Part shown: in pieces, positions 29,786-38,864 of the stretch
Position numbering within the stretch: the first letter of the stretch is position 1
How the letters are laid out: every line of letters starts with the position of its first letter
Translations under genes and position numbers: made by a program
Source: a virus
Reading direction: 5' to 3' (one strand)
Length of the DNA: 64,000 bases
Virus record (IMG/VR): IMGVR_UViG_3300021364_000001
Location: 62,001-126,000 of that record
The notes under the pieces: generated by a model
What the model was told of the DNA's origin: nothing
Databases searched by the model: none
Seen by the model: only the letters and a program-made list of their open reading frames with translations

Positions 29786-31296
29786 TCGTTGATTCCTAAT
29801 TCTGCTCGCCAGTTATATGTAGGTTCCTCGCTCATGCGACGTGCAACGTTGCGAGCACCACGGGATACTGCACGAGCAGCACCACCGACAACCTTCTTAA
29901 TACCTGACTTAATTCTATCGCGCAGTCGTACACGATTCTCGTTGCCACCACCAGAGGAGGAGGACGACGAGGAGTCACCAGGAGACTGAGACTTGGAGAC
30001 AGAGGAACCACCAGCAGGCTTGCTGTCGCCGCCAGATCCACTTGCACCACGCTCGTATCCCTTCTTGAAGTTGCTGACACCTGCCTTAGCAGCACGACCA
30101 GCAGCACCAGCAGCATACCCTGCTGCCTTAGCAGCACCAGCACCTGCCTTCTTCAAACCAGACTTGACGGCAGATCCAGCAGACTTCAATGCTGCCTTCA
30201 TCTTCTCGCCACGGCTGCTGCTAGAAGAAGAACCACTACCAAGGCGACTACGTGCCTCGGCACCAGCGTCCTTACCTGCGGTCTGACCTTCGCCAGATGC
30301 AGCAGAGGTCTTGTTCTTCAAACGAGCGGCATTGACCTTAGCAGGACTGGTGACCTCAGTCAACAGTTCCACATCATCGATCATGTCCAGTGCTTCGGTG
30401 AGATACTCACCATCCAGTTCCATCAGTGCCTCAACACAGATGTCATGGAGTTCTTCAAAGGAGAAAGAATCGAATGCTTCATCAGAGATAACATCTTCGA
30501 TGAATGCTTCAAACTCTTCCTTCTTCAAATTCGCTTTGCGGTATGCAAGATCTGCTTTGGTGCCTTTGTCCATCTTACCTTGGGACTTGGGCTTAGTCTT
30601 GCCACCTTCGTCAGGTTGGGAACCAGGGTTTGCTGCCTTAACTCTACGACCATGGGTGTACTCAGCACCACTCATCTTAGAGTCGCCAGAGATCATCTTT
30701 CCACCTTGGGAGCGATCATCCTTGTACTCAGCAGAAGACTGACCGTGCTTACCTTTGTAGCGTTCGTCAATCTGCTCCTCTTCCTTGACACAGTTAGGCA
30801 CTTCCTTGCCACCTTTCATCTTGGTGCCTTGTGCCTTGTAACCTGCCCAGCATGTCTTAGCGCCCACGTTCTTACGTGCTTGCTTCATACCCTCGTGGAG
30901 TTCGTCGATGTCAACGTGCTCACGTTGCATGTTGAGACCGATGTCCTCGGGTGCCTTGGCAGTCTTTTCCCCTTTCTTGCCTACAACCGAATAACGACCG
31001 TCTGCTTTCTTGCCAGTGATGACCATAGACTGACCACCCTGAGAAATCACACGACCGATGTTACGATCATCTTTGAACTTCTGCTTGTTCTTAGAGATCA
31101 GATCTTTCTCAATCGGGAACCCAGCATAACCTTCAACGACTTCCTCATGGGAGTCGATGATGTCTGCTACTGTCAGGACTGCCTCATGCATTCTGGCAGT
31201 AGGTGCCTTCTTGCATTCGTATACACAGTCGAGAATAGTTCTTTGCTCTGCCTCAGAAAACCCAAGCAGGGCGGCAGATACCTTGATATCGAGCAT
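29782..31296 (-). CDS. Large late hypothetical protein with Ala/Gly/Ser-rich tail
   Basis: 504 residues starting MLDIKVSAALLGFSEAEQRT. The first 110 residues look folded; residues 110-290 are polar and lysine-rich (GGQSMVITGKKADGRYSVVG, THGRRVKAANPGSQPDEGG); an acidic helical patch follows (EEFEAFIEDVISDEAFDSFS); the last 170 are low-complexity serine, glycine and alanine/lysine repeats (RAAKAGVSNFKKGYERG, SSSSSSSGGGNENR). This suggests an unfolded or DNA-binding tail, possibly a packaged or scaffold-related protein. A late promoter box lies 24 bases upstream of ATG 31296; no ribosome site is seen. Confidence 0.75.
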   Translation of the reverse strand: MLDIKVSAALLGFSEAEQRTILDCVYECKKAPTARMHEAVLTVADIIDSHEEVVEGYAGFPIEKDLISKNKQKFKDDRNIGRVISQGGQSMVITGKKADGRYSVVGKKGEKTAKAPEDIGLNMQREHVDIDELHEGMKQARKNVGAKTCWAGYKAQGTKMKGGKEVPNCVKEEEQIDERYKGKHGQSSAEYKDDRSQGGKMISGDSKMSGAEYTHGRRVKAANPGSQPDEGGKTKPKSQGKMDKGTKADLAYRKANLKKEEFEAFIEDVISDEAFDSFSFEELHDICVEALMELDGEYLTEALDMIDDVELLTEVTSPAKVNAARLKNKTSAASGEGQTAGKDAGAEARSRLGSGSSSSSSRGEKMKAALKSAGSAVKSGLKKAGAGAAKAAGYAAGAAGRAAKAGVSNFKKGYERGASGSGGDSKPAGGSSVSKSQSPGDSSSSSSSGGGNENRVRLRDRIKSGIKKVVGGAARAVSRGARNVARRMSEEPTYNWRAELGINE

Positions 31297-31318
31297 TGAT
31301 CTAGGGAAAAGTATAGTA

Positions 31319-32368
31319 TTATTTATTCTTGATAGACTTTTGGTTCTTAGTGAACTCACTGAACTTCTTAATTTCCTGTCCAGGAGTCATGTTTTGAACC
31401 GCCATTCTATATGTATCGGTGCCGACTTTCCAGTCATTACCACTGCCATCGTCAGCAGAATAATTGCTTTGGTTGTTTGGGTCGCGTACCTCGGTCACAT
31501 GCTGCAACCATGCACGGTGCTCACCGCCGAGACCATCTTCCATGATGATGTAATTAGGACCACGGTGTACGATCTTACCGAGCATACCGCTGTCATCATG
31601 CTCTACGATAGCACCCACCTTAAAGATGTGTTCAAGCATGTAGTAGTCGCGGAAAGATTCGAGATCTAGTTTAGGAGCATAGTCCCAGACAGACTCTGCA
31701 ACTGCCTTCTCCTTCTTCTTGGCAGGTTTCTTCTCTGCTTTCTTCGGCGGGACCATACCGTCCAGCACATGCTGCATCAACTCTTTGGACCTTTTGTATC
31801 CACCAGTTCCTGCATGAAAGGAGTCGTGGTCACCCCCTTGGGCATGGGCTCGCATCTTGGAAGCAGACAAGGTTTCGATAGGATCATCACTATCGTCATT
31901 TCGAGCACCAGCAGACTTAATGTTAATTGACTTGAAGTCATAGTGCTTACCATTATACTTCTGGGTCAACTTCTCAAACTCTTTCACACGGTCATCACCA
32001 ACTACCATGGTGACGTGCTCATGTCCCTCATCATGGAGGTCACGGAGAATGTCGAAGATGTTTCTATGCGCCTCGGAGTTCTGGATAGCATCCTTATGCT
32101 GCTTGAACATACCACGCATGTGTTCAATCTTCTGCTCGGGATGCAGAGGATTCTTCTTGTGGTCCTGAGATCTAGAAGGGTAGATACGATAGTTGCCAGA
32201 GTCACCAGCGTGTGCCTTCACAGCATCAAGTAACTTCCCATGTCCAGCATGAGGAGGATTGAATCTGCCGAAAGTGATGGCAACATGCTTGTCAATTACT
32301 TCATTCTTTTTTGAAGTTGCTTTCTTGGCAGCCTGTGCTGCTTCGATAATGAACTGACGAAATCTCAT
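31319..32368 (-). CDS. HxGH nucleotidyltransferase-like protein
   Basis: 349 residues. Near residue 30, ITFGRFNPPHAGHGKLLDAV contains the (H/T)xGH nucleotide-binding motif of the cytidylyltransferase/adenylyltransferase (NadM-like) superfamily, followed by YPSRSQDHKKNPLHPEQKIE and TMVVGDDRVKEFEKL; the ISTxS-type site may be ETLSASKMR. The last 150 residues (FKVGAIVEHDDSGMLGKIVH) form a small SH3-like beta domain. It may transfer a nucleotide to a protein, a cofactor or an RNA; the substrate is not evident. ATG 32368 overlaps the previous stop as ATGA. Confidence 0.75.
   Translation of the reverse strand: MRFRQFIIEAAQAAKKATSKKNEVIDKHVAITFGRFNPPHAGHGKLLDAVKAHAGDSGNYRIYPSRSQDHKKNPLHPEQKIEHMRGMFKQHKDAIQNSEAHRNIFDILRDLHDEGHEHVTMVVGDDRVKEFEKLTQKYNGKHYDFKSINIKSAGARNDDSDDPIETLSASKMRAHAQGGDHDSFHAGTGGYKRSKELMQHVLDGMVPPKKAEKKPAKKKEKAVAESVWDYAPKLDLESFRDYYMLEHIFKVGAIVEHDDSGMLGKIVHRGPNYIIMEDGLGGEHRAWLQHVTEVRDPNNQSNYSADDGSGNDWKVGTDTYRMAVQNMTPGQEIKKFSEFTKNQKSIKNK
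31320..31327 (-). promoter_or_regulatory. Late promoter, AATAAATA
   Basis: Minus-strand GAATAAATAATACT, 24 bases before ATG 31296 and overlapping the stop of the upstream gene. Confidence 0.58.
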
Positions 32369-33561
32369 TTGCCCCAATCTTTTGCTACGGTGAAGTTTGC
32401 ACGAGAGAATTCAAGTCTATCAACAAGTTTGACAGCAGTGCCATCCTTGATTGCCACAAATCCTTCTGGACTAGTGACCTTGTATCCGTTCTCATCTTCT
32501 AGGAATGTGCCAACCCCCTCAATCTTTTTGAGACGGTTGATGATCTGTTCTTTCGCGGTGATAAGATTCTTGAATCCTGCCAGCGCACGATATATCTCAG
32601 ACTTATTATTATTTAGGTAATCAATCGCTTCCTGTTTCTTAATCTGCCACTTCTCTTTTGCCTTGGGTGTCTTCACACCTGCTTCTTTCATGGCATAACG
32701 AGACTCAACAAACAGTTTGAACTCAACTAGCATTTGCTGAGTAGAGGTGGGGATCTTTCCTTCCTTGATCTTCTGATTGAAGAAGATCTTAAACAGAGCA
32801 GCAGGTTCCATACCCGTCAGTCTGCCACCGATCTGGTTCAAGAAATTGCGAGACGCCCTGAGGTTCTGCTTAGCGACACGCATACTGTTATTGATCTTGC
32901 TCATCTCAGAAGGACTGAGGTTTGCGATGCCATTGGTGTTCTGGAACTCGGCAGAGAATACTGCCACATCAGAAACACCTTGAAGATTACGAACGTTAGC
33001 ACCAAAAGATGCCGCCATCTGAGCAAGTGTGGGTCCATTGTATGTTGTGTGGAAGACGATACCAACCTTAGACTTACCTACCTTAGCACCCATCTCAGTC
33101 GCTTTCTCAACACAGTAAGTAATCGTATTAGGTTTGAACTTATAGCACTGCTTACCACCCATGACAGTCAGAGGAGGAGTGTCTGTGTAGAGCAGGTCCC
33201 CTTGCAGCACACCAGTGATAGGAAGTTTAGACAGGTAGTCATAGGCAGCGATCAACTTAGGATGCACACCTGTACCACCGTACCACATGTCAATCTCTTC
33301 ATGTGAATAGCAGACCTTGGGTTCGGTCTTGGCGAACACAGATTTAGTACCGACAAAGAACATGTCAGTCTCAGGGTCGATACCACAGATGATAGCAGGA
33401 GCACCGTCCCACTTCACTGTCACCTTAGTATTGCCACCACCCTTACCAGTGGTCAGCATACCTTTGAGTCCTTCTAGGAATCCTAGTGCGTTCTCAGCAC
33501 CAGCATAACCGTTGTTGAAGATGTCATCTTCCAGGTGTTCGAGGTGAGTATTCTTGCTCAT
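32365..33561 (-). CDS. DUF6267-like, ligase/nucleotidyltransferase-like protein
   Basis: 398 residues. I recall this family as DUF6267. VTVKWDGAPAIICGIDPETD near residue 45 resembles ligase motif I (KxDGxP/R), and near the end SPEGFVAIKDGTAVKLVDRL resembles motifs IV (EGhV) and V (xhK). These are the nucleotide-binding positions of covalent nucleotidyltransferases (DNA/RNA ligases, capping enzymes), so a transferase or ligase that forms an enzyme-AMP intermediate through K47 or nearby is inferred, not shown. Its neighbours are an HxGH transferase and a 442-residue unknown. Confidence 0.72.
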   Translation of the reverse strand: MSKNTHLEHLEDDIFNNGYAGAENALGFLEGLKGMLTTGKGGGNTKVTVKWDGAPAIICGIDPETDMFFVGTKSVFAKTEPKVCYSHEEIDMWYGGTGVHPKLIAAYDYLSKLPITGVLQGDLLYTDTPPLTVMGGKQCYKFKPNTITYCVEKATEMGAKVGKSKVGIVFHTTYNGPTLAQMAASFGANVRNLQGVSDVAVFSAEFQNTNGIANLSPSEMSKINNSMRVAKQNLRASRNFLNQIGGRLTGMEPAALFKIFFNQKIKEGKIPTSTQQMLVEFKLFVESRYAMKEAGVKTPKAKEKWQIKKQEAIDYLNNNKSEIYRALAGFKNLITAKEQIINRLKKIEGVGTFLEDENGYKVTSPEGFVAIKDGTAVKLVDRLEFSRANFTVAKDWGK

Positions 33562-34886
33562 GGTTGGACTCCGACTTTATCGCGGTAGGGGTTGCCGATG
33601 GATGACTTTTCTCTCAGGTAATACTCATCATTGGGTTTGAGGTTGTTCTTCAAGTGGTTCTCCATGTAGAAGACAGGCATTCCTCTGTTCGTTGCGAACT
33701 TGTAGTAGGTCACCTCCTGCATCACGAAGTTCTGGATCACGTTACGGTAGACCAAAGCACCCTCCTTACTGATCTTACGAAGTGCCATCTGGCAGATGAG
33801 AGATGCGATACCGACCTGTCCACTGCTGTGCTTGGGTGCGTTCCAGTAGTCCTTGGCATCAGTATAGTACATGTCTGCCAGTTCCAACCACCAGGACTGT
33901 GCCGCTTTGACATCTGTCTCTGATGGGTCACCACCTTTGATCATCTTATCAATGTTGGTCACCACGTTACGAGGCAGTTTACTTTTGAGAGTAGTATCTT
34001 TGGCGATGACTTCCAGTGCCAAGAACGATCCTTGCTTCACTCTATTGTCGGCCAAGACTTTGAGGATCTTGAACTCAACAGTCTTCTTATAATCTTTAAC
34101 CCACTTAGAGTTTTTCTTCTTGTCAAGCAGACTGATAATGTCTTGTGGTTTGACAACGTTAGTTGTCTTGCTGATCTTCTTCACTGAAAAAGGATACTCT
34201 CTATCCTCATCGTCATAGATCATGAAGTCAATCAATGGTTCATTACCAGCACCAGGAAGAAAGACCTGTGCATTCTTCTTGGTTAGTTTTCCATACCCTA
34301 GTTTGTCAAGTTCAGCAGCACCACGTTCTAGGACACACAGAGGTGCAGTGATCTCAGAGAAGTCTTTCTCAATGTTGTTCATAATATCAATGTACTCAGA
34401 CGCTGCTAGGTCTGCATACGCTTTGACCAGTTCTTTCTTCTCAGTAGCACCATGATGCATACAGAACTCAGTCAGTTCTTTCAAGTATTCTTTGATGACC
34501 AGTTGTAGATCATCACGCTTCTCAATAGCAGCAAGAACTTTCTTGTAGTAAGTTTCAAATGACATCTTAGTGTCCAAAGGGATGTCAAACTCCTGAGGTT
34601 TCAACTCAGGCATCTTCTTCTTCCCTGTGGCAGACCTGGGTTTCCCCAGCATGGGGGTGGAGATCCACCCCGTCTTGTCATTGTCATAGATGACTTCTAT
34701 TCTAGCCTGGTAACTGTTACCACTGATGGGTTTCACATGAACCCCACTTCCTTTGGCAACAGTCCCTACTTTTTTTGTACTCTTTGCACCGTCGTAGACT
34801 GGGATATCCTTCTTGGCAAGAATCTCAAACCCTTTCATGTAGTGACGCTTGTAGTCGTCCCACGCTTCTTTGATTGTCCTTGCCAT
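33558..34886 (-). CDS. Large hypothetical protein with N-terminal SH3-like region
   Basis: 442 residues. The N-terminal 80 (DIPVYDGAKSTKKVGTVAKG ... GWISTPMLGK) look like a bacterial SH3 domain; a helical middle follows. Around residues 215-240, EPLIDFMIYDDEDREYPFSV then KKISKTTNVVK recalls a restriction-fold nuclease core (D, then x-V-K), but the acidic residue before VK is serine, so I do not claim a nuclease. A late promoter box is 24 bases upstream. It heads a three-gene coupled unit with the ligase-like and HxGH genes. Confidence 0.72.
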   Translation of the reverse strand: MARTIKEAWDDYKRHYMKGFEILAKKDIPVYDGAKSTKKVGTVAKGSGVHVKPISGNSYQARIEVIYDNDKTGWISTPMLGKPRSATGKKKMPELKPQEFDIPLDTKMSFETYYKKVLAAIEKRDDLQLVIKEYLKELTEFCMHHGATEKKELVKAYADLAASEYIDIMNNIEKDFSEITAPLCVLERGAAELDKLGYGKLTKKNAQVFLPGAGNEPLIDFMIYDDEDREYPFSVKKISKTTNVVKPQDIISLLDKKKNSKWVKDYKKTVEFKILKVLADNRVKQGSFLALEVIAKDTTLKSKLPRNVVTNIDKMIKGGDPSETDVKAAQSWWLELADMYYTDAKDYWNAPKHSSGQVGIASLICQMALRKISKEGALVYRNVIQNFVMQEVTYYKFATNRGMPVFYMENHLKNNLKPNDEYYLREKSSIGNPYRDKVGVQP

Positions 34887-34903
34887 CGAAGAATTGATTC
34901 GTC

Positions 34904-34919
34904 GAGACTATTTAGTCTC
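34904..34919 (-). promoter_or_regulatory. Palindromic late promoter, CTAAATAG
   Basis: The CTAAATAG box (34908-34915) is centred in the perfect palindrome GAGACTA-TT-TAGTCTC and overlaps the stop of the upstream gene. It lies 24 bases before ATG 34886. Confidence 0.55.
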
Positions 34920-35123
34920 TTCCTTGGGTTGCTTGTTGAAACCAAATGGACCCAACTTATCTTTGACTCGTTCCTTGATAACCTGTGCAGACAGTGCTTC
35001 CATAACTTTCAAAACGTCCTCTGCCTTAGCACCAAGTTGAAGACGTTCCTTCACGAAGTCATACTTCTGGAAGAACTCATCTGATACGTTCTTGTAATCA
35101 TCAACTGTAATTGGTTCTGTCAT
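34908..35123 (-). CDS. Small hypothetical protein
   Basis: 71 residues (MTEPITVDDYKNVSDEFFQK..., ending KEETK), helical and charged. AGAGG lies upstream of ATG 35123. Not recognised. Coupled to the gene before it by an ATGA overlap. Confidence 0.75.
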   Translation of the reverse strand: MTEPITVDDYKNVSDEFFQKYDFVKERLQLGAKAEDVLKVMEALSAQVIKERVKDKLGPFGFNKQPKEETK

Positions 35124-35236
35124 CGTCCAAACCTCTTGTCCATTCTAAGTTTTACATAATACATTCCAATAACCCACAGGGAGAAGAGGAACCCCTCCCC
35201 GTAGTCCATAGAATTCCAAGCGTGTACAACGTCCAT
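35120..35236 (-). CDS. Small membrane protein, 38 aa
   Basis: A 38-codon frame that starts on a TGATG overlap with the mazG stop and ends on an ATGA overlap with the next gene, filling the gap exactly. It carries one hydrophobic span (GFLFSLWVIGMYYVKL) and a basic end (RMDKRFGR), so it is a single-span inner-membrane peptide. Not recognised. Confidence 0.78.
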   Translation of the reverse strand: MDVVHAWNSMDYGEGFLFSLWVIGMYYVKLRMDKRFGR

Positions 35237-35919
35237 CAGATGTCACCCTCAGCACGGTTCTCAGACTCTTCAATAGAGAAACTACCGTCAGCATAGCGAG
35301 CAGCAAGTTTCAGGGAGTTGATGTAGAGAACATGATCCAGGGTCACGTCCAGAGCAAGACATGCTTGGGCAGCATACCAGAGGATGTCACCGAGTTCCTT
35401 GACCAGGTGCTCCTTGTTAGCATCGTTCCAGGGTTTACCTTGGAACTTCAACTTCTTGACAATCTCCATGAACTCACCAGACTCAGCAGAGAGACCAGAG
35501 GCAGCAGTATCAAGACGTGCAATGTTTACACCATCATCATGCAGATTACGGAGACGCTCGATGTACTTTACCTGATCTTTGCTGGGTTCAGAGCAAGTGC
35601 CATCAGCAAATTTCAGATACTTGTCAAGATCAACACGGAAGCGTTCTTCCTTCTTGCCTGCCTTTGCTGCTTTCTCTGCTTCCTTTTCTTTGATCTTTTC
35701 GGCAGTCACCCAGGCATTGAAACCTTTCTTGTTGATGAATTCCTCAGGAGTCTTGGGAGTATCCTCCTGCATTTCATTCAACTTTTTGTTCATGTCCTCT
35801 TTGAGGTCCTCTGCTTTGTTGTTGAGTTCCTCTGCTGCCTTTGCTTGGCGATCGGTCTCGTTGAAGTTTACGTTAGTGCCGCCAGCGGGGAAGGTGCGCT
35901 TGTTCTTTTCAGTAGTCAT
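35236..35919 (-). CDS. mazG: MazG-like nucleotide pyrophosphohydrolase
   Basis: 227 residues. The C-terminal 110 hold the MazG domain: LSAESGEFMEIVKKLKFQGK and HLVKELGDILWYAAQACLAL give the ExxE ... ExxD metal site. The 90-residue N-terminal extension is charged and helical. MazG of cyanophages hydrolyses nucleoside triphosphates and has been proposed to keep host growth-stress signals low; its exact substrate in infection is debated. Confidence 0.93.
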   Translation of the reverse strand: MTTEKNKRTFPAGGTNVNFNETDRQAKAAEELNNKAEDLKEDMNKKLNEMQEDTPKTPEEFINKKGFNAWVTAEKIKEKEAEKAAKAGKKEERFRVDLDKYLKFADGTCSEPSKDQVKYIERLRNLHDDGVNIARLDTAASGLSAESGEFMEIVKKLKFQGKPWNDANKEHLVKELGDILWYAAQACLALDVTLDHVLYINSLKLAARYADGSFSIEESENRAEGDI

Positions 35920-37298
35920 ACTTGCCAGGAGTCAAATTTACTAGTGGATTTAGTCTCAATGATATTATCATCGATGTCTTGACCAGAGTCGATGATGTTG
36001 TCTTGGGCAGACTGATCACAATCATACAGTCTCATCTTCGCTCTGTCAATACCTATCACGAACCTCTTGTTCATGGTGGGGTCGTTGTATCTATTCTTCA
36101 ACTGCTTGACCATAATCTGACCTGCTGCTTCCATATCCTCAGTAGAGATCAGAGCAACCATGAGGTCAGCAGTAGCAGGCAGACCGAAGGACTCACTGGT
36201 GTCAGTAATCTCTACATCAGAGTTACCATAACCAGAGCGAGTGGTCTGGGTAGCAGATACGATAGGAACATTACATTCAACAGCAAGACCACGCAGTTCT
36301 TCTGCAATAGACTTGATGAATGTGTAAGAGTTGACCACAGCATTCTTGTATCGTGCAGATGCACAGATGTTCAGATAGTCAACGAAGATAATGTCAGGAG
36401 CGAACCCACGCTTCATGCTCAGTTCGTTCAACAGAGACTTGAAGTGGTTGACGTGAGCAGAAGCAGTAGGGTATTCCTTGATCACCAGACGACCTTTGGT
36501 CTTACTGTTGAGTTTATCTACCTTGTTCCTGAACTGCTGCTTCGTGAACATAGGATCGGAGAGTTGCTTGATTGGTACGTCGAGGAGGTTGCTGTCAATT
36601 CGCTCAGCAATTTTCTCCTCTGCCATTTCAAGTGTGATGTAGAGAACGTTCCTTCCCTGCATGAGACAGGCGCTAGCCATGTGGCACATGAATAGACTTT
36701 TCCCGACACCCGTACCAGCAAGAGCGATGTTGAGAGTCTTAGCAGGGAGACCACCTTTCGTAATCTTGTTGAAGTATTCAAGGTCGAACGGTATCTTATC
36801 TTCTTGTTTGTGGTAGAAGTCGTAGCGGTCATCTGCATCTAGTAAGTAATCGTGTCCAACAGTATCATCAAAGCATGTCCCCAGTGCCTCGCTCATGATA
36901 TGAGGGATAGCATCTTTGGAGCGAGTCTTGTCTTGCCCATCAGCAATCTTGATGGACTCCATCAAGGCAAGATAGATCGCACGTTCTTTACACCACTTCT
37001 CAGTGGTGTCCATCAACCACTCATCGTTATACTGAGTGTCATCAATCTTGTTATCAAGGAAGTCTTCGATCTCCTTGACAACTTCTGCACTCAGGTCTCT
37101 CCTCTTCTCGATCTCAATTTTGAGAGCGGTGGTTTCGGGAGCAGTATTGTACTCTGTTACATACTCATTGATCTCATTGAAGAGGATCTGATGAGGAACA
37201 GTATCGAAGTATTCATCTTTAAGGAAGGGCAGAACTGATCGGAGGTAGTTATCCTCGGTGATCAGTTTGCTCAAAGCAATTTCTTCGATCTTTTGCAT
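35916..37298 (-). CDS. 41: Replicative DNA helicase gp41 (DnaB-like)
   Basis: 460 residues, standard length. RecA-fold helicase with Walker A GTGVGKSLF near 190, ITLEMAEEKIAERI, IIFVDYLNICAS (Walker B) and SATQTTRSGYGNSDVE. It unwinds the replication fork and recruits primase gp61. The N-terminal helical domain is complete (IALSKLITEDNYLRSVLPFL). Start overlaps the oxygenase gene stop as TAATG. Confidence 0.96.
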   Translation of the reverse strand: MQKIEEIALSKLITEDNYLRSVLPFLKDEYFDTVPHQILFNEINEYVTEYNTAPETTALKIEIEKRRDLSAEVVKEIEDFLDNKIDDTQYNDEWLMDTTEKWCKERAIYLALMESIKIADGQDKTRSKDAIPHIMSEALGTCFDDTVGHDYLLDADDRYDFYHKQEDKIPFDLEYFNKITKGGLPAKTLNIALAGTGVGKSLFMCHMASACLMQGRNVLYITLEMAEEKIAERIDSNLLDVPIKQLSDPMFTKQQFRNKVDKLNSKTKGRLVIKEYPTASAHVNHFKSLLNELSMKRGFAPDIIFVDYLNICASARYKNAVVNSYTFIKSIAEELRGLAVECNVPIVSATQTTRSGYGNSDVEITDTSESFGLPATADLMVALISTEDMEAAGQIMVKQLKNRYNDPTMNKRFVIGIDRAKMRLYDCDQSAQDNIIDSGQDIDDNIIETKSTSKFDSWQV

Positions 37299-37861
37299 TA
37301 GAGATAATGTAGGTAAGTTCCAATGATATATTTGTTCTCAGACAGAGGTGGCAACCCTGCATGAGGGAAGGTCCAGGTCGGTGGGAACAGCAGACAGGTG
37401 CCTGCTTTGGGTTTGACCTTCATACCCAACTTAGTAAACCACGTCTCTCCCCCTTTGTCAACATCATTGAGATAGAAGAACAGTGCCAGGAAGCGACGGG
37501 CGCTGCTGTGGTCACCCACATCAACATGAGGATCAAAACGATCCTCATCAGCAGCAACATACTTCTTCAATCGAATCTGTTCCAAGGCATTTTCATGTGG
37601 CCAGTTCTCACTACACCCGACCTCTTCCATGTACCTGTTAGATACTTCCTTGATCGCTTCGATCAGTCGGTTGTGAACCTTGACCCACTTAGACTCGGTG
37701 TTCTTCTCAGCATACTCAGTCACGTTGAACTGATGGAACTGAGGACGACCCTGCCTGTCCCAGTATTCATAGTCGATATCACGCTGCATGTCCATGATGT
37801 TCTTGATAACATTTTCATCAAGAACGTTGTCATAAACTTTGATGTAGTCTTTAAGATCCAT
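37298..37861 (-). CDS. 2OG-Fe(II) oxygenase, prolyl-4-hydroxylase-like
   Basis: 187 residues from ATG 37861 ([20 protein letters not shown]). Iron ligands H112 and D114 ([11 protein letters not shown]), distal H167 ([10 protein letters not shown]), and K177 ([13 protein letters not shown]) for 2-oxoglutarate are all in place, and [18 protein letters not shown] is the usual strand pair. It is inserted between the recombinase uvsX and helicase gp41, where T4 has no such gene. Substrate unknown. Confidence 0.88.
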   Translation of the reverse strand: MDLKDYIKVYDNVLDENVIKNIMDMQRDIDYEYWDRQGRPQFHQFNVTEYAEKNTESKWVKVHNRLIEAIKEVSNRYMEEVGCSENWPHENALEQIRLKKYVAADEDRFDPHVDVGDHSSARRFLALFFYLNDVDKGGETWFTKLGMKVKPKAGTCLLFPPTWTFPHAGLPPLSENKYIIGTYLHYL

Positions 37862-38864
37862 AAGTGAACTCCTTCTCTGCTGCCTTATCAAGTTGATTCA
37901 TGATTTCGGGGGTGAAGTATTTCTCGGGATCAGCGAGAATAGACTTAGGAAAAAGATTAGATTCACCAATCTTGTAGCGATTCCCGATCCTCTCGAAGAC
38001 TCCGTGCTTCTCACCCAGTTCCAGTAGTCCGTAATACTTGTCCAGTCCACGCTCGTCATAGAACAACCTCGTTTCTACCTTGACATTTTCCTTGGTAAAT
38101 CGAGACTTCTTGGTCTCGCACTTGATGATGTTACCCACCACCTGTGTGCCATCCTTCTCCTTTGACTTGCTCAGATAGATAATAGTCGATGCAGCGTATT
38201 TGAGTCCACTACCACCGCCCATTTCTTTCATTGGCACATAGGCACCCACCACGTCATAGGTGTGGTTGGTCACGATCATGGGGATGTTTGCCTTACCCAG
38301 TTTCAGGGTCAGCACACGGAAGATAGACTTGACCACCTGAGCACGGGTCATGTCACGAGTATCCTTACCTGCCTCAGTGTCTTCCACTTCCTTAGACGTG
38401 GACAGCATACCCAGAGAGTCCAGGCAGAACATCAGAGGTTTACGTTCTGATTCTTTCTGTGCCAGATACTTGTCAACAATCTTGATTGCTTGCTGACGGA
38501 ACTCCTGCACAGTAACAACAGGAACGATGATCATACGAGATGAATCGATACCACGACTCTCGATCATGTCCTTACTAATGGCAGACTCGCTCTCAAAATA
38601 AATGCATCCAGCGTCAGGATCAGAATCAAGGAAATGACGAACGATGCTGAGAGTATAATAAGTCTTACCAGTGCTGCTTTCTCCTGCGATAGCAGTAACC
38701 TTGTTGGAAGGAATACCTCCATAGATCGAACCACTAACAACGGCATTAAAGAGATAGCAGCCAGTATCAATGAAAGATGCAACGTCGCCAGCAGCAACCC
38801 CCTCACTAACGACACCAGCATACTCATTGCCGATCTCCTTTACTACATCATTTAGGAAACTCAT
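37851..38864 (-). CDS. uvsX: Recombinase UvsX (RecA-like)
   Basis: 337 residues from ATG 38864. Strand-exchange protein of phage recombination-dependent replication. Walker A is [10 protein letters not shown] near residue 55; [17 protein letters not shown] supplies Walker [15 protein letters not shown] and [11 protein letters not shown] are the DNA-contact loops. Overlaps the DNA polymerase stop as ATGA. Its mediator UvsY is at the right edge of the window. Confidence 0.95.
   Translation of the reverse strand: MSFLNDVVKEIGNEYAGVVSEGVAAGDVASFIDTGCYLFNAVVSGSIYGGIPSNKVTAIAGESSTGKTYYTLSIVRHFLDSDPDAGCIYFESESAISKDMIESRGIDSSRMIIVPVVTVQEFRQQAIKIVDKYLAQKESERKPLMFCLDSLGMLSTSKEVEDTEAGKDTRDMTRAQVVKSIFRVLTLKLGKANIPMIVTNHTYDVVGAYVPMKEMGGGSGLKYAASTIIYLSKSKEKDGTQVVGNIIKCETKKSRFTKENVKVETRLFYDERGLDKYYGLLELGEKHGVFERIGNRYKIGESNLFPKSILADPEKYFTPEIMNQLDKAAEKEFTYGS

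Noticed and set aside
33558-34886. Restriction-type nuclease core in the 442-residue protein
   Set aside because: The place of the catalytic acid before VK is serine in the visible motif, so a nuclease call would be unsupported.
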